Assembly: GCF_023509015.1 (NCBI RefSeq)
Contig: NZ_CP094975.1
Coordinates: 5,449,501 to 5,513,500, forward strand
Source of the DNA: Pseudomonas abieticivorans
GTDB lineage: Bacteria > Pseudomonadota > Gammaproteobacteria > Pseudomonadales > Pseudomonadaceae
Reading direction: 5' to 3'
Length of the DNA stretch: 64,000 nt
The stretch's first letter is position 1; every line of letters begins with the position of its first letter. The translations under genes and the position numbers were made by a program. Positions 41,585-49,352 of this stretch are shown here, piece after piece. The notes under the pieces are model-generated. The model was not told where the DNA came from. It did no database searches and saw only the letters and a program-made list of their open reading frames with translations.

Positions 41585-42244
41585 TTGCCCAGGCCCCACG
41601 CTTTGAACGAACCCCTGCTAACCCCTGAAGCCGTCGCCCGCCACTTGCAGGCGCTGGTCAAACTGGACCCGCGCCTGGTCGCGGTGTGCGCCGTGGCCGG
41701 TGAATTTGCGCCACGCATTGGCGAGGTAGGCTTTGCTGGCCTTGCGCGAATCATCTGCGGCCAGCAGGTGTCGGTAGCCAGTGCCAACGCGATCTACGGG
41801 CGTTTCCAGGCGGTGGCGGGCGCGACGGTGGCGCACAGCTTTCTGGCCTTGGGCGAGGAGGGCCTGCTGGGCGTTGGGCTGTCGCGCTCCAAGCACCGCA
41901 CCTTGACCACCTTGGCCGAGGCGGTGGTGGCGGGGGGCCTGGACTTTGACGTACTGGGGCAGTTGCCGGCCGAGCAGGCGATTAGCGAACTGGTGCGGCA
42001 CAAAGGCGTGGGGCCGTGGACGGCAGAGATTTACTTGATGTTCAGCGCTGGGCACCCGGATATTTTTCCGGCCGGGGACCTGGCGTTGCAGAAGGCGGTG
42101 GGTGATGCCCTGGGCTTGGCCATTGCGCCGGATCGCAAGGCCTTGATCAGCATTGCCCAGGCCTGGGCGCCGCATCGGGCGACGGCGGCGCTGCTGTTCT
42201 GGAAGTATTACCATGCGGTGCGCCGGCGTGAAGGGGTGGTCTGA
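41585..42244 (+). CDS. DNA-3-methyladenine glycosylase II (AlkA-like)
   Basis: 219-aa HhH-GPD protein. The helix-hairpin-helix is in HKGVGPWTAEIYLMF and the catalytic Asp in AGDLALQKA. It lacks the N-terminal TATA-like domain of full-length AlkA. It removes alkylated bases in base-excision repair. The start is uncertain: TTG 41585 opens the frame and a second TTG at 41603 is possible; neither has a clear ribosome-binding site. Confidence 0.82.
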   Translation: MPRPHALNEPLLTPEAVARHLQALVKLDPRLVAVCAVAGEFAPRIGEVGFAGLARIICGQQVSVASANAIYGRFQAVAGATVAHSFLALGEEGLLGVGLSRSKHRTLTTLAEAVVAGGLDFDVLGQLPAEQAISELVRHKGVGPWTAEIYLMFSAGHPDIFPAGDLALQKAVGDALGLAIAPDRKALISIAQAWAPHRATAALLFWKYYHAVRRREGVV

Positions 42245-42328
42245 AGCACGGGCACATCCGACTGAACCCTGACCCGTGGGGTGCGGTCACTTGGTCTGTT
42301 ACCCGCCGAACAGACACGGAGTCCGCCT

Positions 42329-43951
42329 ATGCGCCCCCTGCATTTCAGCACCCTGACCTGCGCCGCCCTGTTGTGTGCTGCCTGCGCGCAACACCCCCAG
42401 ACCCTGTGGGGCACCACCGACGTAGCGACCCGGCAAGCGCTGCCGCCCGATCAAGCCTACCCCGAACTGTTTGAGGCCGTGCAGCGCGGTGAAATCTTCA
42501 CCGACCAGAAGCACTTCGTCGACGCCTTGCCCAAGCAAGCTCCGGCGCAGATCCGCGCCGATTACCTGGCCCAGCGTGATCAATCGGGTTTCGACCTGAA
42601 AGCCTTTGTCAAAGACCATTTCGAAGAATCCGGCGAAGCCCAAAGCCCGGCACCCAAGCCTGGCGCGCCGATCCGCGAGCACATCGACAAGCTCTGGCCG
42701 GTGCTGAGCCGCCACTACGACCAAGTGCCGCAATACAGCAGCCTGCTGCCGCTGCCGCAGCCTTACGTGGTGCCCGGCGGGCGGTTTCGCGAGATGTATT
42801 ACTGGGACTCCTACTTCACCCTGCTCGGCCTTGAGCAAAGTGGCGACACAGAACAGGTGCGGCAGATGGTCGACAACTTCGCCTACATGATCGACACCTA
42901 CGGGCATATCCCCAACGGCAACCGCACCTATTACCTGAGCCGTTCGCAGCCGCCGTTCTTTGCCTACATGGTGGAGCTTGAGGCGCGCATCGAAGGCGAC
43001 CAAGCCTACCGCCGCTACTTGCCGCAGTTGCAAAAGGAATACGCCTATTGGATGCAAGGTTCGCAAACCCTCAAGCCCGGTGAAGCCGGCGCCCACGTGG
43101 TGCGCCTGGCCGATGGCAGCCTGTTCAACCGCTACTGGGACGCCAGCGCCACGCCCCGCCAGGAGTCGTGGAGCCAGGACGTGAAAACCGCCGAACAGGC
43201 GCCGCAACGGCCTAAGGAAGAGGTGTGGCGCGACCTGCGCGCCGGCGCCGAAAGCGGTTGGGACTTCAGCTCGCGCTGGATGGGCGACCCGAAAAACCTG
43301 GCCAGCATCCGCACCACGGCCATCGTGCCGGTGGACCTCAACAGCCTGATGTACCACCTGGAACGCACCATCGCCACCGCCTGCGAGAAAACCGCCAACG
43401 CGCCGTGCACCCAGGCCTATGGCAAGCGTGCCGAGCAACGCCGCGAGGCCATCGAGCGGCATCTGTTCGATGAGCGCAGTGGCTATTACGTGGACTACGA
43501 CTGGCAGCGCAACCAACAGCGCCCGGCGTTGACCGCCGCGGCGCTGTTCCCGTTGTACACCGGCCTTGCCTCGCCCGAGCACGCACGCAAGACCGCCGTC
43601 GCCGTGCAAGGCGGCCTGCTGCGCACCGGTGGCCTGGCCACCACCCAAGTCAGCAACGGCCAGCAGTGGGACGAACCCAATGGCTGGGCACCGCTGCAAT
43701 GGATCGCCGTGCAGGGCCTGAGCCGCTACGACGAGAAAGCCCTGGCGGCGCAGATCGCCGATCGCTTTCTGGCCCAGGTGCAGGGGCTGTATGCCAAGCA
43801 GTCCAAGCTGGTGGAAAAGTATGACCTGTCCGGCAGCCAGCAAGGGGGCGGCGGTGGGGAGTACGAACTGCAGGATGGGTTTGGCTGGACCAACGGGGTC
43901 ACGCTCAAGTTACTGCAAAAGTATCCTGAGGCGGATACGGCAGGGCGGTAG
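42329..43951 (+). CDS. treA: Periplasmic trehalase (GH37)
   Basis: 540-aa GH37 trehalase that splits trehalose to glucose. Signature 1 is readable as PGGRFREMYYWDSYFT and signature 2 as QWDEPNGWAPLQW. The N-terminal signal MRPLHFSTLTCAALLCAAC carries a lipobox-like AAC and directs export. GGAG lies before ATG 42329; the in-frame extension to 42281 is not supported. The C-terminus ends with a Gly-rich GGGGGEYELQDGFGWTNGV. Confidence 0.9.
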   Translation: MRPLHFSTLTCAALLCAACAQHPQTLWGTTDVATRQALPPDQAYPELFEAVQRGEIFTDQKHFVDALPKQAPAQIRADYLAQRDQSGFDLKAFVKDHFEESGEAQSPAPKPGAPIREHIDKLWPVLSRHYDQVPQYSSLLPLPQPYVVPGGRFREMYYWDSYFTLLGLEQSGDTEQVRQMVDNFAYMIDTYGHIPNGNRTYYLSRSQPPFFAYMVELEARIEGDQAYRRYLPQLQKEYAYWMQGSQTLKPGEAGAHVVRLADGSLFNRYWDASATPRQESWSQDVKTAEQAPQRPKEEVWRDLRAGAESGWDFSSRWMGDPKNLASIRTTAIVPVDLNSLMYHLERTIATACEKTANAPCTQAYGKRAEQRREAIERHLFDERSGYYVDYDWQRNQQRPALTAAALFPLYTGLASPEHARKTAVAVQGGLLRTGGLATTQVSNGQQWDEPNGWAPLQWIAVQGLSRYDEKALAAQIADRFLAQVQGLYAKQSKLVEKYDLSGSQQGGGGGEYELQDGFGWTNGVTLKLLQKYPEADTAGR

Positions 43952-43978
43952 ACGGTGGTGGGGGGCTACGGCCCTCCC

Positions 43979-44021
43979 TATCAAAACTGGGCCATCAAAA
44001 CTGGCGCATCAAAACTGCGAA
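43979..44021. repeat. Three short tandem copies of atcaaaactgg(c/g)
   Basis: atcaaaactggg, atcaaaactggc and atcaaaactgcg follow one another with short spacers. The last copy is the 3' end of the minus-strand cyclase gene, including its stop codon, so the stop-codon region appears to have been duplicated twice. Confidence 0.6.
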
Positions 44022-44950
44022 TACTGCGCGCCCATCCGCCCCTCGCGCTTGGCTTTGTACAATAACCCGTCCACCTGCTCCACGAACGCCAATGCCTGGG
44101 CCTGCGCACCGGGCACCACGGTGCCCACCCCCAGGCTCAAGCTCAGCCATTCGGACACTTCAGAACGGGCATGCTCGATTTGCTGTTGGCGCACCAGTTG
44201 CAAACACTTGAGCGCCACCTGTTTGGCCGTGTCGGCGTGGGTTTCGGGCAGCAGCCAGACGAACTCCTCGCCGCCGATGCGGGCGATGAAGTCGCGTGGG
44301 CGGTTGGCCGCCTGCAGCAGGGTTTGGGCCACGCGACGCAAGGCTTCGTCACCCTTGATGTGGCCGTAGTGGTCGTTGTACTGCTTGAAGTAGTCGATAT
44401 CCAACATGATCAGCGACAGCGGCAATTGGTTGCGCTGGGCACTGGCCCATTCGCGCTCAAGCACGGTGTCGAACATGCGCCGGTTGGCGATGCCGGTCAG
44501 GCCGTCCTGGAAGGAGTATTCCTCCAATTGCTTTTGCAGGCGGATCAGGTGTTCTTCGGTTTGCTTGCGTTCGCTGATGTCGAACATGAAGCCCACCAGC
44601 GCCTGCACCTCGCCGTCCACCCGCACCACGTGCACCACATCGCGTATCCACACGTAGTCGCCACTTTTGGTCAGCGCGCGGTAGTCGGCCTCGTGGTCTA
44701 CGCCTGCCTGGGACTGTGACACGCAAAAATTGACCACGTAATCGCGGTCGTCCGGGTGCATGCGGCTGACCCAGTCGTCCACGCTCACCCAACTGCCCTG
44801 CGCCCAACCGAGCAGCGATTCGATCTGCGGGCCGATGTAACTGAAGGTCATGGTGGCCCAGTCGATGCGCCAGGGGATGGCGCGGGTGGACTCGAGCAGG
44901 GTTTTGTACACGGCGCTGTCGGGTTCGGGCGGGCGATTGACGGTGCTCAT
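44009..44950 (-). CDS. Diguanylate cyclase with PAS/PAC sensor domain
   Basis: 313-aa cytoplasmic protein. A PAS domain covers about 20-140 (FSYIGPQIESLLGWAQG, WISRMHPDDRDYV-like region, YRALTKSGDYVWIRDVVHVV). A GGDEF domain follows with the intact active site GGEEF, and an inhibitory I-site RxxD is present five residues before it (RPRD-FIARI-GGEEF). It makes c-di-GMP and is probably product-inhibited. ATG 44950 (MSTVNRPPEP) is chosen over 44977. No EAL domain. Confidence 0.88.
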   Translation of the reverse strand: MSTVNRPPEPDSAVYKTLLESTRAIPWRIDWATMTFSYIGPQIESLLGWAQGSWVSVDDWVSRMHPDDRDYVVNFCVSQSQAGVDHEADYRALTKSGDYVWIRDVVHVVRVDGEVQALVGFMFDISERKQTEEHLIRLQKQLEEYSFQDGLTGIANRRMFDTVLEREWASAQRNQLPLSLIMLDIDYFKQYNDHYGHIKGDEALRRVAQTLLQAANRPRDFIARIGGEEFVWLLPETHADTAKQVALKCLQLVRQQQIEHARSEVSEWLSLSLGVGTVVPGAQAQALAFVEQVDGLLYKAKREGRMGAQYSQF

Positions 44951-45045
44951 GGGCGGTCTGTACCGGTAGTGGCGCAAGGATGGCCTAGCATGTTGCGGGC
45001 TTGCGGCAGAAGCAATACCGGTGGTCGGGAGGGCTGCCCGATGTT

Positions 45046-45088
45046 CACTCTACGTAATGTTACAGTTTGTGTAACATTACGTAGAGTG
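45046..45088. promoter_or_regulatory. Perfect 19-bp palindrome upstream of the AbiE locus (copy 1)
   Basis: Left arm CACTCTACGTAATGTTACA (45046-45064), spacer GTTTG, right arm TGTAACATTACGTAGAGTG (45070-45088); the arms are perfect reverse complements. It lies about 95 bp before the antitoxin gene start and is paired with a close relative at 45133-45175. AbiEi antitoxins are known to repress their operon by binding two inverted repeats upstream, so this is a candidate operator. Confidence 0.75.
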
Positions 45089-45131
45089 ATCGGGTCGTGC
45101 TCCGGATATTTGGCGACCATTAAATTGCCGG

Positions 45132-45176
45132 AGACTCTACGCTAAGTTACAGTAAGTGTAACTTAGCGTAGAGTCT
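45132..45176. promoter_or_regulatory. Perfect 20-bp palindrome directly before the AbiE antitoxin gene (copy 2)
   Basis: Left arm AGACTCTACGCTAAGTTACA (45132-45151), spacer GTAAG, right arm TGTAACTTAGCGTAGAGTCT (45157-45176). It differs from copy 1 at four arm positions, and each change is matched in the opposite arm, so symmetry has been maintained. The centre lies 87 bp from that of copy 1. It ends 6 bp before the first antitoxin start. Confidence 0.75.
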
Positions 45177-45182
45177 TCAATC

Positions 45183-45753
45183 GTGCAGCCAGATCATCAG
45201 CCCACCCAGCCCATGCGACGTCTGATTCAAGGCCTGATTAAATTCGCAAATGCCGAACGCTATCTGTTTACCCCACAAGACCTCCGTGCACTGGTTCCGG
45301 ACCTTTCAGAGGGCAGCTACAGGACACTCTTGAGCCGTACGGTGCAGCAAGGTCACCTGGCCAGGGTTTGCAAAGGCTTGTATCTGTTTGAACCTGCCAT
45401 GCTTAAGAGTGGGCTGGTACTCTTCCACGCGGCAGCCAGGTTGCGAGCGCTTCAGTTCAATTACATCAGCCTTGAGACGGCCCTAAGCGACTGTGGGGTC
45501 ATTTCTCAGATCCCCATCAACTGGATCACGCTGATGTCGTCAGGGCGCGGTAGCACAATTGACTGCGGGCGTTGGGGCACCATCGAGTTCGTGCCACACG
45601 CGTCAAAAACCGGCTGACCTGGCCGGCCAGTTGAGTTACGACCCGCGCTGCCGGCTGTGGCGCGCCCATCCAAAGCAAGCGCTGCGAGACATGAAGGCGG
45701 CAAAGCGAAATCTTGACTTGATTGATTGGAGCGTTGCCGATGAGTTTGTTTGA
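45183..45753 (+). pseudogene. AbiEi-type antitoxin, frameshifted
   Basis: The N-terminal part (144 aa, from GTG 45183; ATG 45213 also possible) is a wHTH antitoxin of the AbiEi/DUF6088 type (LIKFANAERYLFTPQDLRAL, YISLETALSDCGVISQIP, GRWGTIEFV). After GTG at 45591-45593 one extra C (45594/45595) breaks the frame. The C-terminal part HTRQKPADLAGQLSYDP...CRLWRAHPKQALRDMKAAKRNLDLIDW continues in the next frame to 45753. The corrected gene would overlap the toxin start by 14 bp. The C-terminal half of AbiEi is needed for toxin neutralisation in described systems. Confidence 0.75.
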
Positions 45754-46636
45754 CCAAGTGGTGGACCAGGCGCTGCACAATCGGCCGGAACTGAACGCGC
45801 TGCGGGTCGTGGTCGAGAAAGAACTGCTGCATCACGACATCATGCTAGCGTTGAGTGCGGCAGGCTTGCTGGCCAAATTGACGTTTATCGGTGGTACCTG
45901 CTTGCGCGCGTGCTACGGCTCGAATCGTTTGAGTGAAGACCTCGATTTTACCGGCGGGGCGGATTTCGATCGCGAGCATCTGGCGGAACTGGCGCGGGTA
46001 CTGGTCGCGACCCTCAAGGGCAAATACGGCCTGGAGGTGGAGGTCAGCGAGCCTTTGAGAGACATCGGTAACGTCGATACCTGGAAAATCAAAGTGCAGA
46101 CTCGCCCAGGGCGCAAAGACATGCCAGCGCAACGTATCAATATCGATGTGTGTTCGATCCCCAGTTATCAACCCACCCCCATGGTGCTGCTCAACCCCTA
46201 CGGTGTCGATATGGGCACCGGTGGCTTGCTGTTGATGGCGCAAACACTTGAAGAAATTTACGCCGACAAGATCGTTGCGTTTGCCCTGCGGCCCAATCGG
46301 ATAAAAAACCGCGACCTTTGGGACTTGGCATGGCTTAGGCAACAAGGTGTCAAGCCACGGTTGGACCTGATTGCGAGCAAGTTGGCCGACCATCGCTGTG
46401 AGCGATCGGCATTTCTGGGCCTGTTCAAAGAGCGCTCTGAGCGGCTCGAAACGGATGACAGCCTGGCAGTCGGTTTCCGCGCAGAGATGAGTCGCTTCCT
46501 GCCCCGTGACCTTGTGGTGCAGACCGTTGATGACCCCGCTTTCTGGGTGTTCCTGGCAGGGCATGTGCGCCAGCTTTACCAATTGACGGCACGAACGCTG
46601 GGCGGCGAGCCCGACCGGGTAGGGTTCAAGATGTAA
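45740..46636 (+). CDS. AbiEii-type nucleotidyltransferase toxin
   Basis: 298-aa protein of the AbiEii/AbiGii (nucleotidyltransferase-like) toxin family. Motif 1 is visible as IGGTCLRACYGSNRLSEDLDF (the G-S-x-D/E motif), followed by the I-D-V acidic position in QRINIDVCSIP. The motif KNRDLWDLAWLRQQG in the second half is typical. ATG 45740 has GGAG upstream and overlaps the end of the broken antitoxin frame. These toxins transfer nucleotides to tRNA or other targets and abort phage infection. No disabling change is seen in this gene. Confidence 0.85.
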   Translation: MSLFDQVVDQALHNRPELNALRVVVEKELLHHDIMLALSAAGLLAKLTFIGGTCLRACYGSNRLSEDLDFTGGADFDREHLAELARVLVATLKGKYGLEVEVSEPLRDIGNVDTWKIKVQTRPGRKDMPAQRINIDVCSIPSYQPTPMVLLNPYGVDMGTGGLLLMAQTLEEIYADKIVAFALRPNRIKNRDLWDLAWLRQQGVKPRLDLIASKLADHRCERSAFLGLFKERSERLETDDSLAVGFRAEMSRFLPRDLVVQTVDDPAFWVFLAGHVRQLYQLTARTLGGEPDRVGFKM

Positions 46637-46948
46637 AAAATGCGTTGTAGGAGCAGATTTCCGAACCCTATGTAGGACCTTTCCGAACCCGCTTTTCCCC
46701 CATTGCGGCGCACCTTTTCCCCCTTCATAGTGCCCCCCGTCGCTCACCTAGCGACCGGGTTTGAGAGCCCGATCTATCACGTGCATGTTGCGTAACCATG
46801 GACTCAGGCAGTCAAATGCCTGCGTTCACGCGTCATGGCAGCTGCGCGCAGGGCACCTTTGTGTGCGCTGGTTTGTGATAGCCGGTCTCTCAACCTGCGT
46901 GCCAGCTGCCACCCATCCTGGGTGGTGGCCTGACTCCAAGGAAAGGTC
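46637..46948 (+). promoter_or_regulatory. Structured leader upstream of the small gene at 46949, with a degenerate REP
   Basis: No convincing protein gene. The left part has a degenerate REP (gttgtaggagcagatttccg, 46645 on). Then follow a hairpin GTCGCT/AGCGAC (46739-46755), a long-range stem TGGCAGCTG (46836-46844) with CAGCTGCCA (46903-46911), a nested GCGCA/TGCGC stem, and a hairpin CCACCC/GGGTGG (46909-46925) that partly competes with the long stem. The last one lies about 12 nt before the ribosome-binding site AAGGAAAGG. This looks like a cis-regulatory RNA; the class was not identified. Confidence 0.4.
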
Positions 46949-47212
46949 ATGACCCACTGCTCACCCGTTCAAGCAACGCCCTTGCAATACCTGGATGCCA
47001 ACGCCTCGGTCGCCGACCTGTTCTACTTCGCCGTGCACCGCTTTCGCACCGCCAGCCTGATGCTCAAGAACCAGGCCTGCATGACCGCGCGCCAGGGCGA
47101 GGAGGTGGACACCAGCCATTTCGCCGAAGGCGCGCACTTGCTGCTGCAGACCGGTTGCGAAGCCTTGCAGATCGTCGAGCAACGGTTATGCGAGCAGCGC
47201 GTATTTGGCTGA
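46949..47212 (+). CDS. Small hypothetical protein (87 aa), possibly DUF3077-like
   Basis: Mostly helical soluble protein beginning MTHCSPVQATPLQYLD. The pattern of a helical domain with SVADLFYFAVHRFRTASLM and a later HLLLQTGCEALQIVEQRL resembles small DUF3077/DUF6124-type proteins of Pseudomonas, but this is a weak resemblance. AAGGAAAGG before ATG 46949 is a strong ribosome-binding site. Confidence 0.6.
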   Translation: MTHCSPVQATPLQYLDANASVADLFYFAVHRFRTASLMLKNQACMTARQGEEVDTSHFAEGAHLLLQTGCEALQIVEQRLCEQRVFG

Positions 47213-47270
47213 GGCGGGCCGCAGCGCTTTTTTGCGGCTATGGTGAAGGGGTCTTTAACAAGGAAGCCCC

Positions 47271-48047
47271 ATGCCTAATAAAACCCGCCTGGCCGTGCTG
47301 ATCGACGCCGACAACGCCTCGGCCGCCATCACCGAAGGCCTGTTCGAAGAGATCGCCAAGTACGGCACCGCCAGCGTCAAGCGCATGTATGGCGACTGGA
47401 CCAGCCCGAACCTGGGCAGTTGGAAGAAGGTGATGCTCGACCAGTCCATCCAGCCCATCCAGCAGTTTGCCTACACCAAGGGCAAGAACGCCACCGACAG
47501 CGCCTTGATCATCGACGCCATGGACTTGCTGTACACCCGCCGTTTCGACGGCTTTTGCCTGGTGTCCAGCGACAGCGACTTCACCCGCCTGGCCGCCCGG
47601 CTGCGTGAAGAGGGGTTAGTGGTGTACGGCTTTGGCGAGGAGAAAACCCCCAAACCCTTCGTTGCCGCCTGCGACAAGTTCATCTACACCGAGATTTTGC
47701 GCGCCGACGCCACGCCAGAGCAGGAGGCTGCGCCTGAGAAAAAGCCCGCCGCCGTGCGCGAGAGCGAGCCGCAGGCAGAGGCCACCCACACGAAAAAAGC
47801 GCCCAAGGTGCCGGTGCAATTCATTGCCAAGATCCTTGATGACATCTCCGACGAAGATGGCTGGGCGCAGTTGGGAGCCCTTGGCACCAACATCGGCAAG
47901 CTGCGACCGGAGTTCGACCCCAGGATCTACGGGTTTCGTAAATTGAGTGATTTGATCAAGGGCCAGGCCGCGCATTTCGAGCTGCAGGTCAAGGGCGCAT
48001 CGCCCACCGGGGGCACGGTGTTGTACGTGCGCAACCGCCCCCAGTAG
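47271..48047 (+). CDS. NYN-domain ribonuclease-like protein with LOTUS/OST-HTH domain
   Basis: 258-aa protein. Residues about 5-150 form a NYN (LabA-type PIN) domain with the acidic residues in VLIDADNAS, KNATDSALIIDAMDLL and LVSSDSDF, the conserved metal-binding positions. A charged linker follows, then an OST-HTH/LOTUS domain (VQFIAKILDDISDEDGWAQLGALGTNIGKL...YGFRKLSDLI). LOTUS domains bind RNA, so an RNA-processing role is likely. It is a monocistronic gene. Confidence 0.85.
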   Translation: MPNKTRLAVLIDADNASAAITEGLFEEIAKYGTASVKRMYGDWTSPNLGSWKKVMLDQSIQPIQQFAYTKGKNATDSALIIDAMDLLYTRRFDGFCLVSSDSDFTRLAARLREEGLVVYGFGEEKTPKPFVAACDKFIYTEILRADATPEQEAAPEKKPAAVRESEPQAEATHTKKAPKVPVQFIAKILDDISDEDGWAQLGALGTNIGKLRPEFDPRIYGFRKLSDLIKGQAAHFELQVKGASPTGGTVLYVRNRPQ

Positions 48048-48068
48048 GCGCGGATTTGTCCGCGAACA
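48044..48068 (+). repeat. Single REP element
   Basis: cagtaggcgcggatttgtcc followed by gcgaac starts within the last codons of the NYN-LOTUS gene. No inverted partner was found next to it. Confidence 0.6.
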
Positions 48069-48188
48069 GCGCCCATGTCGCGCCCCCATATTTTTATTTT
48101 CGAGCGCATGCATCCAAACCCCCCGCCCCGTGAGTAGTCATCTTAGCGGCCAACACACCGTTGGCCTGCCCCTCACGGAGCCACACCC

Positions 48189-48716
48189 ATGAACGTTCAA
48201 CGCCTACTGTCTTTCGCCGGTGCCTCGCTGTTGGTGACGTCCCTGACCGCCCACGCGGCCATGGAGGTGCCAGACACCATCAAGGTGCCAGACGGCCACA
48301 AGGTGGCCCTGGAAACCGTCGGGGTAGGGGAGATTACCTACGAGTGCCGCGACAAGGCCAACGCTGCCGGCCAAGTGGAGTGGGTGTTTGTCGGCCCCCA
48401 GGCGGTGCTCAATGACCGCAGCGGCAAACAGGTGGGTACCTATTTCGGCCCACCGGCCACCTGGCAGGCCCAGGATGGCTCGAAAATCACCGGCACGCAG
48501 TTGGCCGTGGCGCCCTCCAGCGCGGGCAACCTGCCGTACCAGTTGGTCAAGGCCAACCCGGCCGAGGGCAAGGGTGCAATGAATGGCGTGACCTATGTGC
48601 AGCGCGTGGCACTCAAGGGCGGCGTGGCACCCGCAGCCGGCTGTACCGTGGCCGACAAGGGCAAGAAAGAGCAGGTGAAATACCAGGCGGACTATATTTT
48701 CTGGGCAGCGAAATAA
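48189..48716 (+). CDS. Secreted DUF3455-domain protein
   Basis: 175-aa protein with a signal peptide (MNVQRLLSFAGASLLVTSLT, cleavage after AHA) and a DUF3455 domain: VPDGHKVALETVGVGEITYEC, YFGPPATWQAQDGSKITG, NLPYQLVKANPAEGKGAMNG and a late Cys with two-Cys pairing (YEC...GCTV). These proteins are periplasmic or secreted and of unknown function. They often lie beside ECF sigma/anti-sigma pairs, as here (next gene 51 bp downstream). Confidence 0.78.
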   Translation: MNVQRLLSFAGASLLVTSLTAHAAMEVPDTIKVPDGHKVALETVGVGEITYECRDKANAAGQVEWVFVGPQAVLNDRSGKQVGTYFGPPATWQAQDGSKITGTQLAVAPSSAGNLPYQLVKANPAEGKGAMNGVTYVQRVALKGGVAPAAGCTVADKGKKEQVKYQADYIFWAAK

Positions 48717-48767
48717 GTGGAAACGTTATGCCCGGTTGATGCGCAACGCTGTCATCTACGCTAATGC

Positions 48768-49352
48768 ATGACCCCCGGCCAGGGTGCCGGGGCACCCCCT
48801 TTCAGTGATGGCCTGCCCTTGTCTGTAGCCGAACCCCAGTTTGACTATGAAGCCCACCTGGCCGCCTGTGCCCGGGGTGAACGTGCGGCCTTGCAGCGGC
48901 TTTACGTGCAGGAGGTCGCGCGCTTGTTGGGGGTGGCCAAGCGGTTGGTGAGAGACAACGCGCTGGCCGAAGACGTGGTGCACGATGCCTTTGTGAAGGT
49001 GTGGCAGGGCGCGGCAGATTTTGATCCGGCGCGCGGCAGCGCCCGTGGCTGGATATTCAGCATCACCCGCCATGTGGCATTGGACGGCCTGCGCCGGCGC
49101 CGACGCGAAACGCCACTGGATACATTCAGCGAACTGGAAACGCCCAGTGAGGGGAACGACGTGCTGCTTTATACCGATCGGCTCCACCATTGCCTGGCCG
49201 GTCTGCAACCCCAACGCCGACGCTGCATCGTGCATGCCTACGTGGACGGGCTTTCCCATGGGCAAATCGCCCAGCAGCTGGGCGCGCCCCTGGGCACCGT
49301 CAAGGCCTGGATCAAGCGCAGCCTGTCGGCCTTGCGCGAGTGCATGGGATGA
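48768..49352 (+). CDS. ECF RNA polymerase sigma factor (SigK/RpoE-like)
   Basis: 194-aa ECF sigma factor: region 2 in LAEDVVHDAFVKVWQGAADF and the RGSARGWIFSITRHVALDGLRRRRR stretch, region 4 in LQPQRRRCIVHAYVDGLSHGQIAQQLGAPLGTVKAWIKRSLSAL. The start ATG 48768 gives a 24-residue leader before region 2; a later start is possible. The stop overlaps the start of the anti-sigma gene (ATGA). Confidence 0.88.
   Translation: MTPGQGAGAPPFSDGLPLSVAEPQFDYEAHLAACARGERAALQRLYVQEVARLLGVAKRLVRDNALAEDVVHDAFVKVWQGAADFDPARGSARGWIFSITRHVALDGLRRRRRETPLDTFSELETPSEGNDVLLYTDRLHHCLAGLQPQRRRCIVHAYVDGLSHGQIAQQLGAPLGTVKAWIKRSLSALRECMG

Noticed and set aside
46761..46952. 63-codon plus-strand frame in the leader region
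   Set aside because: Coincides with the paired stems of the leader; composition and lack of a ribosome-binding site argue against a protein.
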